From SHLQ01 sp964441145 (GTDB taxonomy: Bacteria > Actinomycetota > Acidimicrobiia > Acidimicrobiales > SHLQ01), in NCBI GenBank assembly GCA_964441145.1, contig CAYTUB010000005.1, positions 1 to 58,296 on the forward strand: a DNA stretch of 58,296 bases, given 5' to 3'. Below are positions 1-6,999 of the stretch, piece by piece (positions within the stretch are counted from its first letter, which is position 1; each line of letters begins with the position of its first letter). The position numbers were made by a program, and so were the translations under genes. The notes beneath the pieces were generated by a model. It had not been told where the DNA came from. It saw nothing but the letters and a program-made list of their open reading frames with translations, and did not search any database.

Positions 1-199
1 TAGTGGACTTGCCGCAACCAGACTCGCCAACGAGGCCATAGGCCTCGCCTGGACGAACATCGAAGGACACGCCCCGGAGCACCTCTCGCGGGGTGCCTCG
101 CACGACGTAGGACATGTGGAGGTCTTGAACTGAAAGCGCCGCGTTGTCGGAATCAGAATCGGAAACGGCTGCGTCTTGCGCCGGATCGGTGAGGGTCAC
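1..199 (-). CDS. ABC transporter ATP-binding protein, 5' part only (oligopeptide/dipeptide type)
   Basis: The first 66 codons of an ABC ATPase; the rest lies beyond the left edge of the window. The GTG start at 197-199 overlaps the stop of the upstream permease gene (GTGA overlap), so the two are translationally coupled. After about 23 polar, Asp/Ser-rich residues the protein enters a normal nucleotide-binding domain (LSVQDLHMSYVVRG...), reaching the Walker A motif GESGCGKST just before the edge. The family binds ATP on the cytoplasmic side and drives import through the two permeases encoded upstream. Which of the two ATPases usual in such systems (DppD or DppF type) this is cannot be judged from the fragment. 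Confidence 0.9.
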   Translation of the reverse strand, partial: MTLTDPAQDAAVSDSDSDNAALSVQDLHMSYVVRGTPREVLRGVSFDVRPGEAYGLVGESGCGKST

Positions 200-1149
200 G
201 AGGAGAGGGCCTTTTCGATCGAGTCGGCAATGAGGTTGACGGCAATCACGAGGGAGGCAATTGCCAGGGCGGGGAAGACCGTTGGCCACCAGATGTCTGA
301 AACAATGCGTTGCCACTGCATCGAGACGTCGATGCCCCAATTTGCGTCCGTAGCGTCACCGGCGGTGATGCCGAGAAATGCCAGGGTGGCAAGGGTGAAG
401 ATGGCGTAGCCGAGGCGGACTGTGAACTCCACCACGACGACACCCAAGATGTTCGGCATGATTTCGCGCACGATGATGAACAGCGAACCCTCACCACGCA
501 TCTTGGCCGAGGTGACATAGTCGAGTTCGGCTTCGCTGAGCGTGGCAGCTCGCACCGTACGCAGCACAGGTGGGGTGAACAACACCGCAATGGTGCCAAT
601 GATGACGGCGGTGGATGAGCCGAACGTGAAGATGACCACGATGGCCAACAAGATTGCCGGTATTGCCAAGACTGCTTCGGCGACACGACTCACGACATCA
701 TCGAACACGCCTTTGAAGTAACCGGAAGCTAAGCCGAGAAGCGTTCCCGCCATAACAGCAAAGATCGTCGCGAGTGGTGCGACGATCATGATGGGGCGGG
801 CACCGAAGATCACGCGGCTGTAGACGTCGCGTCCGAGCGGGTCGGTTCCAAACCACGCGTCAGCATTCGGCGTTGCGCGCAGCGCTCCATCGATTGCCTT
901 CGGGTCGATGGTGGTCAACAGGCCAGGGAAGATCGAGGCGAGGATCCAGAACCCAAGCATCAGTGCGCCAATGATGAAGCCTGGGCTCTTGTACAGCACC
1001 GCGAGCTGCTCGCGCCTGACCTGTTTACGGGTTGCTCCGCCTAGGTCGGTCTCTTCGGGCGTAAGCGCTGCGTCCTGTGTAGCCGCTGTGTGCTTCGGAT
1101 CGGGCTCGTCAGCTGGAGCGGATTGGTCGGGAGGGAGGATGGTTGTCAT
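196..1149 (-). CDS. ABC transporter permease, DppC/OppC type
   Basis: A 317-residue inner-membrane permease of a peptide- or nickel-type ABC importer. The N-terminal 50 residues are hydrophilic; a first membrane segment follows at about residues 58-78, then a DPLGRDVYSR motif typical of DppC/OppC proteins, then five further hydrophobic segments. The cytoplasmic EAA-like loop, which docks on the ATPase, is visible in the stretch from VTSAKMRGEGSLF to REIMPNILG. The gene starts 4 bases after the end of the DppB-type gene and overlaps the ATPase start by 4 bases, giving an operon order of binding protein, DppB, DppC, ATPase. The substrate (dipeptide, oligopeptide or other) cannot be told from the permease. 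Confidence 0.92.
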   Translation of the reverse strand: MTTILPPDQSAPADEPDPKHTAATQDAALTPEETDLGGATRKQVRREQLAVLYKSPGFIIGALMLGFWILASIFPGLLTTIDPKAIDGALRATPNADAWFGTDPLGRDVYSRVIFGARPIMIVAPLATIFAVMAGTLLGLASGYFKGVFDDVVSRVAEAVLAIPAILLAIVVIFTFGSSTAVIIGTIAVLFTPPVLRTVRAATLSEAELDYVTSAKMRGEGSLFIIVREIMPNILGVVVVEFTVRLGYAIFTLATLAFLGITAGDATDANWGIDVSMQWQRIVSDIWWPTVFPALAIASLVIAVNLIADSIEKALSS

Positions 1150-1153
1150 GTGC

Positions 1154-2206
1154 CTATGCCTCGGCGTTCAGTCGGGCCCGGGGGTTCATCCAGCCAATGA
1201 TGAGGTCCGCGACCAGGGTGGCGATCATGTAGATGAGTGCAACGGTGATAACACCGGCTCGAAGTACGGGGAAGTCCGAGCTGTCCACCGCGTCGATAAT
1301 GAGACTGCCGAGCCCGGGATAGTTGAAGACGATCTCCAGGCCGATCATGCCGCCGAACATGTATCCCAGCTGGGTGGCCAGTACCGCCACGGTCGGTTGG
1401 AGCGCATTGCGCAGAATGTGGCCGCGGAACACGCTGAAGGTGGAGAGTCCCTTCATAAAGGCGGTCCGCGAGTAGTCCGAGTCCAACGCCGTGATCACAC
1501 CCTCCCTCGTCACACGGGCGATGTAACCGAAGTAGACAAACAAAATGGCTAAGGCAGGAAGAAGGAGATGCTGAAGTTGGAGCAGGAATCCGGCCTCGAC
1601 GAGTTCGGAGCCCCGCCGCACCGGTGGGGCGGCCCCGCTGACCTTAAAGAAGTCGAACGGCACGGCAAGAAGCGCAAGTAACAAGATGCCTGCGACAAAT
1701 TCAGGCATCGAGGAGAGCGCGAGTCCTCCGTTGACGATGGTTCGGTCGATCCAGGAGTCCTTCTTATAGGCGGCGAGCGCTCCACCGGCCACCGAGAGCG
1801 GGACAACGATGACGAGAGCGAACGACACGAGCTTGAATGAGTTCCACAGCGACGTGCGGATCAGCCCGACGACGCTTTCGCCCGGTTTGGTAAACGCGTC
1901 GCCAAAGTCGAGTGTGAAGACCGAGACGAAGGTGTTGCGAAGCTGCTCGGGAACGGAGTCGTTAAGACCCAGCGACTCGGTGACCATCGCCAGACGTTCC
2001 GGAGATGCCGTACCACCGGCGATCTTTCGAGCGGGGTCGCCGGGAGCGATGTTTGGGATCAACGTGACGATCGCAATGATGATCAGCAACGTGACCAATG
2101 ACAGCAGGATCCGTCGAACAAAGAACGGCATTCCCCGTTGAGCTTCCTTTTTCTCGACGACTTCGGCGGTGAGCTGGTCCGGCGTCAAAACTGGCGTTGT
2201 GCTCAT
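1154..2206 (-). CDS. ABC transporter permease, DppB/OppB type
   Basis: A 350-residue inner-membrane permease, partner of the DppC-type protein. The first membrane segment at about residues 30-50 is followed by a large external loop with the NIAPGDPARKIAGG signature (family pattern PGDP near the N terminus), then five more membrane segments. The EAA-like loop is seen from SRTAFMKGLS to RNALQPTVAVLATQLG, followed by the usual FGGMIGLEIVFNYPGLG stretch. It lies 125 bases downstream of the binding-protein gene and 4 bases upstream of the next permease. The length is slightly above the usual 310-340 because of a 25-residue polar N-terminal extension. Confidence 0.92.
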   Translation of the reverse strand: MSTTPVLTPDQLTAEVVEKKEAQRGMPFFVRRILLSLVTLLIIIAIVTLIPNIAPGDPARKIAGGTASPERLAMVTESLGLNDSVPEQLRNTFVSVFTLDFGDAFTKPGESVVGLIRTSLWNSFKLVSFALVIVVPLSVAGGALAAYKKDSWIDRTIVNGGLALSSMPEFVAGILLLALLAVPFDFFKVSGAAPPVRRGSELVEAGFLLQLQHLLLPALAILFVYFGYIARVTREGVITALDSDYSRTAFMKGLSTFSVFRGHILRNALQPTVAVLATQLGYMFGGMIGLEIVFNYPGLGSLIIDAVDSSDFPVLRAGVITVALIYMIATLVADLIIGWMNPRARLNAEA

Positions 2207-2331
2207 GAATGTCCCTGCTTGTCTCTCTACCTAACCATGCGGCGGCGGGACCGGTAGGCTCCGCCGCCGCGTGGTACGTAATTTTTGGTGCACCCACAGG
2301 GTTTGCGAGCATCACCGAAATGTGATTCTTA

Positions 2332-4059
2332 CTACGCTGTGAATCCAGCGTTTTGCAGCTGCAAGTGGCCAAGTGCGGTGACCTGGAGTCCTGCGACCGA
2401 GTCGGAGTGACCGCTCAGGTAGTCGAAGAACGCTGGGTACAGCGCTGGTGCCTCGTTGTGCAGGTGGACCTGGATTGCGCTGATCGCTGTGGTCTGTGCC
2501 TCAACGTCAACCGCACCCTGGTACTGGGTGACGAGGTCGTCGAACTCGCTCGATGCGTAGTTCGAGGAGTTCCAGTCGCCATCGGTCTGCAACGCACGGG
2601 TGAGGAAGATGTCTGGCACGGGGCGATGACCGTAGTCAACGATTCCCACTGGCGAAGACGCTCCACACGGACGGGTTGGGCCACCGGTGTCGGGCTGAGC
2701 GCCCCACTCGGCGCCTGCGCACCAGAACTCGCCGTAGAAGTCCGAGTTCGGCGTGATGCGAACATCAAAGTCGAATCCGGCTTCTGCAGCCTGCTGCTGC
2801 ACGATTGCGGCGTAGTCGGGTACCTCGCCGATGTCACCGACATCGAACGTGGTTGCGATTCCGTCGGCGTAACCAGCGTCGGCGAGAAGCTGACGAGCCA
2901 TATCGAGATCCTGCGCACGCTGTGGCACGGCAGAGTCGTCGAAGAAGGGAAGCGATGGGTGAACGGGGTGATCGTTACCGATGAGCGCAGAACCTTCGTA
3001 GAGGGTGTCGACGATCTGCTGGCGATCGAGCGAGTAGGCCAGAGCCTGACGCACACGGACATCGGTGAACGGTCCACCTTCGGGAAGCTGGGTGTTGAAC
3101 CACAGCTGGCGATGGTTGGCCGATGGTGGGCGCAAGACGTTGAAGTTCTCCGCGCCGACCAGTGCAGCACCGTCGATGACGGTGAAGTCCTGGATGATGT
3201 CGATCTCGCCAGCCTGCATAGCAGCAACGCGAGTACCGCCAGCTTCAAAGCCAGCGAGTGTGATCGTGTCGAAGTTGACGCCTCCGCCCCACCAGTTGGG
3301 GTTTGGAACGAAGGTTGCTTCGAAGGTGGTTGCGTTGAAGCTGTCGAGCATCCATGCGCCGGTGCCACCAGGGCGTCCGTCGAGTGTGGTGCCAGCCTCG
3401 TAGTCGACCGGGGTGATGAGCGACTGTGGGTTGAACAGCGACATCAGCACAGGCAGGTTGCCGTTTGCTGCGTCGAGGTTGAACACTGCGGTGAGGTCAT
3501 CTGGGGTGTCGACTGCGCCAGCGGACACAACGCCTGCGAGACCTGCGCCAACCTCGACCATGCGGTCGACGGTGGCTGCAACGTCGGCGGAAGTGAATGC
3601 CGAGCCGTCTTGCCAGGTGACGCCTTCACGAAGGTTGAAGGTCCATACGGTTCCGTCGTCGTTTGGCTCCCAGCCGGTGGCCAGAGCGGTTGCGCCGATG
3701 TTGCCGTCGTCGCCGAGGCCAACGAGGTACTCAAAGCTCTGTGAAACAACGGCGTAGGTGCCGAGGTCGAGCATGTTGACGGGGTCGAGACCCGAGTTTG
3801 CATCGCCGAACTGGATGCCAGCGCGAAGATCGCCGCCTTGAACTACGTCAGCGTTCACAACGCCGCCGGCGGTTGAGGTTTCGTCGCCACCACCGCATGC
3901 AGCGAGAACCGCTGCCATCGTTGGAGCGCTGAGGCCAAGAATGACGCCACGCTTGTTGAAGTTACGACGGCTGATCTTGCCAGCTGCGTAGTGCTCCATC
4001 AGGTCTACTTCGAGCGGGCTTGCGTTACGGCGCAGGCTGTCGAACTTTTTGATATTCAT
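2332..4059 (-). CDS. ABC transporter substrate-binding lipoprotein, family 5 (peptide/nickel type)
   Basis: A 575-residue extracytoplasmic solute-binding protein (SBP_bac_5 family) for the importer encoded downstream. The N terminus has an SRRNFNKRG twin-arginine-like motif, a hydrophobic stretch and a lipobox LAAC around residue 55, so it is probably a Tat-exported lipoprotein anchored after cleavage at that Cys. Family landmarks follow: TGWEPNDDGTVWTFNLREGV, then VRQALAYSLDRQQIV in the second half. A good ribosome-binding site (GTGAGGGG) lies just before the ATG at 4059. The 4060-4263 stretch upstream must hold the operon promoter, but I see no convincing -35/-10 pair there. Ligand unknown; peptides are the default for the family. 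Confidence 0.93.
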   Translation of the reverse strand: MNIKKFDSLRRNASPLEVDLMEHYAAGKISRRNFNKRGVILGLSAPTMAAVLAACGGGDETSTAGGVVNADVVQGGDLRAGIQFGDANSGLDPVNMLDLGTYAVVSQSFEYLVGLGDDGNIGATALATGWEPNDDGTVWTFNLREGVTWQDGSAFTSADVAATVDRMVEVGAGLAGVVSAGAVDTPDDLTAVFNLDAANGNLPVLMSLFNPQSLITPVDYEAGTTLDGRPGGTGAWMLDSFNATTFEATFVPNPNWWGGGVNFDTITLAGFEAGGTRVAAMQAGEIDIIQDFTVIDGAALVGAENFNVLRPPSANHRQLWFNTQLPEGGPFTDVRVRQALAYSLDRQQIVDTLYEGSALIGNDHPVHPSLPFFDDSAVPQRAQDLDMARQLLADAGYADGIATTFDVGDIGEVPDYAAIVQQQAAEAGFDFDVRITPNSDFYGEFWCAGAEWGAQPDTGGPTRPCGASSPVGIVDYGHRPVPDIFLTRALQTDGDWNSSNYASSEFDDLVTQYQGAVDVEAQTTAISAIQVHLHNEAPALYPAFFDYLSGHSDSVAGLQVTALGHLQLQNAGFTA

Positions 4060-4263
4060 ATTTTCCCCTCACGGGCACCGGAGATGCCGCTGGAATAGCT
4101 ACTGGTTTTCTCACAGCCAGGGCAGCTAGTGAGATCGCCCGCCACGACCTACCCCCGGTGTTGTAGTTGACACACTAGTAACCCCGGCGGCTGAGATCCA
4201 AGCGCGCCAACTCGCGGAGAAAAACTCTTAGAGAAAGTTGTCACATGGAATCTGGTGTTGGAC

Positions 4264-5079
4264 TCAACTCAGGCCGAGCATGTGGAGCAGGCCGGGAGGG
4301 GGCGACGGGTCGCCGTTTTCGAGCATGTGTGCCCGCTCGATATTGATTGGGGTGAAGTGTCCGTCGGACCACTGATCCCACGGCCCTTTCGCCATTGCGT
4401 CGGAGTTGCCTTTGGCCGCCAGAACGGCTTCGAGGTACGCGCGGAGCACATCGATCTCTTCGGCTCCGCCGATCGGCCCGTGCGCCGGGACGAAGATCTC
4501 GCCCCATTCGGACAGAGCATCGAGGGTTGCAATCCAGCGAGGAAAGTCGGCTTCGTAGCCAAAGGGAGTGACACCGAACGTGGCGACCGATCCACAAAAG
4601 ACGATGTTTGCGCCGGGTACCTGAACGACCAAACTCTCGAATTGGGGGCCCGCTGTGGGAATGGCGATCGACGCCGGACACAGGTGTGCAGCCTCAGCAA
4701 CCGTGTGGCTCACCGGCCGGGTGGTGACCTCGGTGAAATCGTGCGTGGGGTGTAGCACAGCCCAGACGTCGGGGTTGGGGGGCTGGTCAAGATGATGCGA
4801 GGCCTGTGCTGATCCGTATACACCAGCGAGAGGGAAAACCGATCCGCCGCCGGTTACGTCGATATGGGATCCGGTATAGGCGAGCCGTCGAACGGGAAGT
4901 TCGGTCAACTCGTTCAGCGCGCTCGCTAGGGGAGCGACGGCTGCTGGGCTCGGACCAGCATCGATCACTGTGAGTCCATCGGCGGCGATGACGACGCCGG
5001 AGTTCGTCGCGTCGTGAGATGCCTCGTCGACCAGCCAGGCATATACGCCGGGTGCAACCTGAATGAGTTGGCCAAACAT
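4264..5079 (-). CDS. Metallo-beta-lactamase-fold protein with degenerate metal site
   Basis: A 271-residue protein with the overall MBL fold pattern: an N-terminal beta layer (ITNSGVVIA-like start here read as DATNSGVVIAADGLTVIDAGPS), a candidate metal loop and a late VPAHGP motif. The normal THxHxDHxGG loop reads TGSHIDVTGG here, so the first and third His are replaced by Gly and Val; the later zinc-ligand region reads TAGPQFES without its His, and the GD of the usual FxGDxxF motif reads GS. Only one His, one Asp and the final His of the set remain. It is therefore MBL-like in fold but probably not a normal dinuclear hydrolase. Transcribed divergently from the gene at 5204, sharing a 124-base intergenic region with an inverted repeat. 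Substrate unknown. Confidence 0.7.
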   Translation of the reverse strand: MFGQLIQVAPGVYAWLVDEASHDATNSGVVIAADGLTVIDAGPSPAAVAPLASALNELTELPVRRLAYTGSHIDVTGGGSVFPLAGVYGSAQASHHLDQPPNPDVWAVLHPTHDFTEVTTRPVSHTVAEAAHLCPASIAIPTAGPQFESLVVQVPGANIVFCGSVATFGVTPFGYEADFPRWIATLDALSEWGEIFVPAHGPIGGAEEIDVLRAYLEAVLAAKGNSDAMAKGPWDQWSDGHFTPINIERAHMLENGDPSPPPGLLHMLGLS

Positions 5080-5140
5080 GTCGCTTACGCTAACGAACCC
5101 GCGATCACATCCGATGGGCGATGTAATAGAATCGCAATAC

Positions 5141-5159
5141 TGTAACGGCCGATGTTACA
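5141..5159. promoter_or_regulatory. Inverted repeat TGTAAC-N7-GTTACA in a divergent promoter region
   Basis: Perfect 6-base arms (5141-5146 and 5154-5159) separated by 7 bases, centred between the divergent starts at 5079 and 5204. A half-site-like TGTAAT lies at 5122-5127, two turns upstream. The size and spacing fit an operator for a dimeric regulator (for example a MerR-, GntR- or CRP-like protein), but no regulator gene is adjacent. There is no U tract, and the position ahead of two starts argues against a terminator. Confidence 0.45.
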
Positions 5160-5203
5160 ATGAAGTGCATACGGGCTCAGCAGGTGGATTGGAAAGATCA
5201 GCA

Positions 5204-5785
5204 ATGACCGTGGCGGACTCGGTATCGAATATGACTCTACAGAACGTGCATCCAGGCGGATTCTTCTGGAATGTCGCTCGCAGCGAACGCGACCAAATCG
5301 TGCTGCGTTTGGCTACCGAGGCGAAAAGGCTCGCAGTTATTTCTCAATCCGTTCCCGAAGCGAAGAGCTTTGCTGAACGAATGACCCTGTCAGGTTTGCC
5401 AGTTCTTCTGGCGACCGATGCCTCCCGATCCGAAGTTGTTCGATCCGATCTCGACGATGGCGGCAAGGTGCTGATTGCGACCCACGACTTTGTGTTGAGT
5501 CACGGCCCCATTCGAATGCCACTGGCCGTGCATTTGCGTGCCTCGCGTTCGGTGCGAGCCTATGCCAGGCGTGTCGAGGCGGTTCCTGCAGCTGCGCATA
5601 TCACGTTTGTTACGCCAGAGGACGTTGCGGGGGCGGAGTCCCTCAAGGCGTATCTGCGAAACGACCGTGGCCATGATGGCAGCGTCGATGTCGACCTCTC
5701 CGAGGTTATCGACCTAACCGATAGTGCTTCGGGTTCGACTGCGGCTGTGTCCAGCGGTCGCCGACGGTTCCCGCTGCGCGATTAG
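5204..5785 (+). CDS. Orphan RecA2-like (helicase C-terminal-like) protein
   Basis: A 193-residue protein that I read as a lone second RecA-like domain of a superfamily 2 helicase. The order matches that domain: LAVISQSVPEAKSFAERM (strand plus helix), LPVLLATDASRSEVVRSDL, KVLIATHDFVLSHGPIRMP (equivalent of the VLVATDVAARGID motif V region), HLRASRSVRAYARRVEAV (equivalent of the region ending in motif VI) and HITFVTPEDV. The arginine-rich HRxGRTGR of motif VI is absent, and there is no Walker A domain, so ATPase activity is not expected. A longer reading frame begins at 5063, but the ATG at 5204 follows GGAAAG and starts after the inverted repeat, so it is preferred. The C terminus is Ser/Asp-rich. 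Resemblance is by eye only. Confidence 0.55.
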   Translation: MTVADSVSNMTLQNVHPGGFFWNVARSERDQIVLRLATEAKRLAVISQSVPEAKSFAERMTLSGLPVLLATDASRSEVVRSDLDDGGKVLIATHDFVLSHGPIRMPLAVHLRASRSVRAYARRVEAVPAAAHITFVTPEDVAGAESLKAYLRNDRGHDGSVDVDLSEVIDLTDSASGSTAAVSSGRRRFPLRD

Positions 5786-5878
5786 CAACCCACTACATCG
5801 GCAGTATCGAATTCAACGGCGCCGCGTGCGCGCCGTCAATGCATTTCGATTGCCGCGCGCCGCGCGTCATTCGCGGTC

Positions 5879-6841
5879 ATGCTTAAGGGGATGGAGGACG
5901 ATTCGCCCGCCCAGCCCCCGCAAAAGTTCACGCTGCGCTGGCTGATCCACTTCTTGTACCGCGCCTGGCACGATGACCGAGTATCTGGTCTTGCTGCCGA
6001 GATTGGTTTCTTCGCGTTGCTGAGCCTGTTTCCACTGCTGTTGGTCTCGTCTGCGACGCTTGGCTGGCTGGGATCGCTCGTCGGCAGTGATCTTGCCGAA
6101 AGCGTGGAGGGTCAAGTTACCGATTGGGCGGCGCGACTTTTTGGTGATGACGGCGGGGTCACCGATGCGGTGCGCTCCCTCTTTTCGGGTTCGTCGACGT
6201 CAGCATTCACCGTTGGTGTCGTGGCGACTATTTACACAGCGTCGCGCGGATTTGCCGCAGTAGTGCGAGCGCTCGACGTGGCCTACGGTCACCACACGAC
6301 ACGAGGTTGGGTCGGCACCCAAGTCATTGGACTGTTGCTTGCGATCGGAACGATCATCGTGAGTTCGGTGACCTTGGCTGGGCTTGTGATCGGGCCACTG
6401 TTGGGTCGTGAGGACTTCGTGGGCGATGGCTTGGCCGGCGACGTGCTGACGTTCTTATGGATCTGGCTTCGCTATCCCGTGGCCGTGGTGATCATGGTGT
6501 CCTGGGCGGCGACCATCTTCCATATCGCTCCCAACCGGCGCGCGGAATGGAAATCGGAATTGCCAGGTGCGGTGTTTACTGCGACGTTCGCTTTGGTGGC
6601 GTCGCTGCTCTTTAGCGTGTACCTGCGCACATTGAGTAGTTCGTCAAATGCGGTTTTTGGTGTCATCGGTACCGCGATCACGCTCCAGCTTTGGCTGTTC
6701 CTCTTGTCGATTGGTCTGGTGTTGGGCGCCGAAGTAAACGCTGCGTTTGCCTTGTGGCGCAGCCCAGCGGAGAACTGGACGGAGCCGCAGTTGTTTACCC
6801 GTGCCTATCGATGGTTTCGCCAAACGATGCGCGGTAGCTAG
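5879..6841 (+). CDS. YihY/BrkB-family inner membrane protein
   Basis: A 320-residue integral membrane protein of the YihY (formerly virulence factor BrkB) family. About six hydrophobic segments are visible, beginning with IGFFALLSLFPLLLVSSATLG, and the family-typical stretches ARLFGD, YTASRGFAAVVRALDVAYG and FHIAPNRRAEWKSELPGA are present; the last of these matches the YxxxPnrk...ipGA signature of the family. Function in the family is unsettled; it is not a proven ribonuclease despite old RNase BN annotations. The ATG at 5879 is given; an alternative ATG at 5891 sits directly behind the AAGGGG sequence, which would leave no spacing. No operon partner is clear. Confidence 0.88.
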   Translation: MLKGMEDDSPAQPPQKFTLRWLIHFLYRAWHDDRVSGLAAEIGFFALLSLFPLLLVSSATLGWLGSLVGSDLAESVEGQVTDWAARLFGDDGGVTDAVRSLFSGSSTSAFTVGVVATIYTASRGFAAVVRALDVAYGHHTTRGWVGTQVIGLLLAIGTIIVSSVTLAGLVIGPLLGREDFVGDGLAGDVLTFLWIWLRYPVAVVIMVSWAATIFHIAPNRRAEWKSELPGAVFTATFALVASLLFSVYLRTLSSSSNAVFGVIGTAITLQLWLFLLSIGLVLGAEVNAAFALWRSPAENWTEPQLFTRAYRWFRQTMRGS

Positions 6842-6904
6842 GCTGCGTCGCCCCACGGGCAGGGAAGGGGCGCTCGAACCATTCCCACGCCACCCCGCGG
6901 ACGG

Positions 6905-6926
6905 TATAGTTGGACATCCGACTATA
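6905..6926. promoter_or_regulatory. Inverted repeat TATAGTTGG-N4-CCGACTATA upstream of acyl-CoA dehydrogenase
   Basis: Nine-base arms with one G/T mismatch around a 4-base loop, 74 bases before the start of the acyl-CoA dehydrogenase gene. It lacks a following T tract, so it is more likely an operator than a terminator of the preceding BrkB gene. Fatty-acid catabolic genes in actinobacteria are commonly controlled by TetR-family repressors with palindromes of this size, but no such regulator is encoded nearby. Confidence 0.4.
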
Positions 6927-6999
6927 TGGCTTCAAACTATGAGGTCTGCGGTCGTGCTCTTCCTTGAACAAGAGCAACCCCTAGCGAAAGAAGCACGCG

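Noticed and set aside
2353..3744. 463-codon open frame antisense to the binding-protein gene
   Set aside because: It lies wholly inside a gene with clear family motifs on the other strand, and its translation is low-complexity Val/Asp/Arg/Gly text with no motif; a GC-codon-bias shadow.
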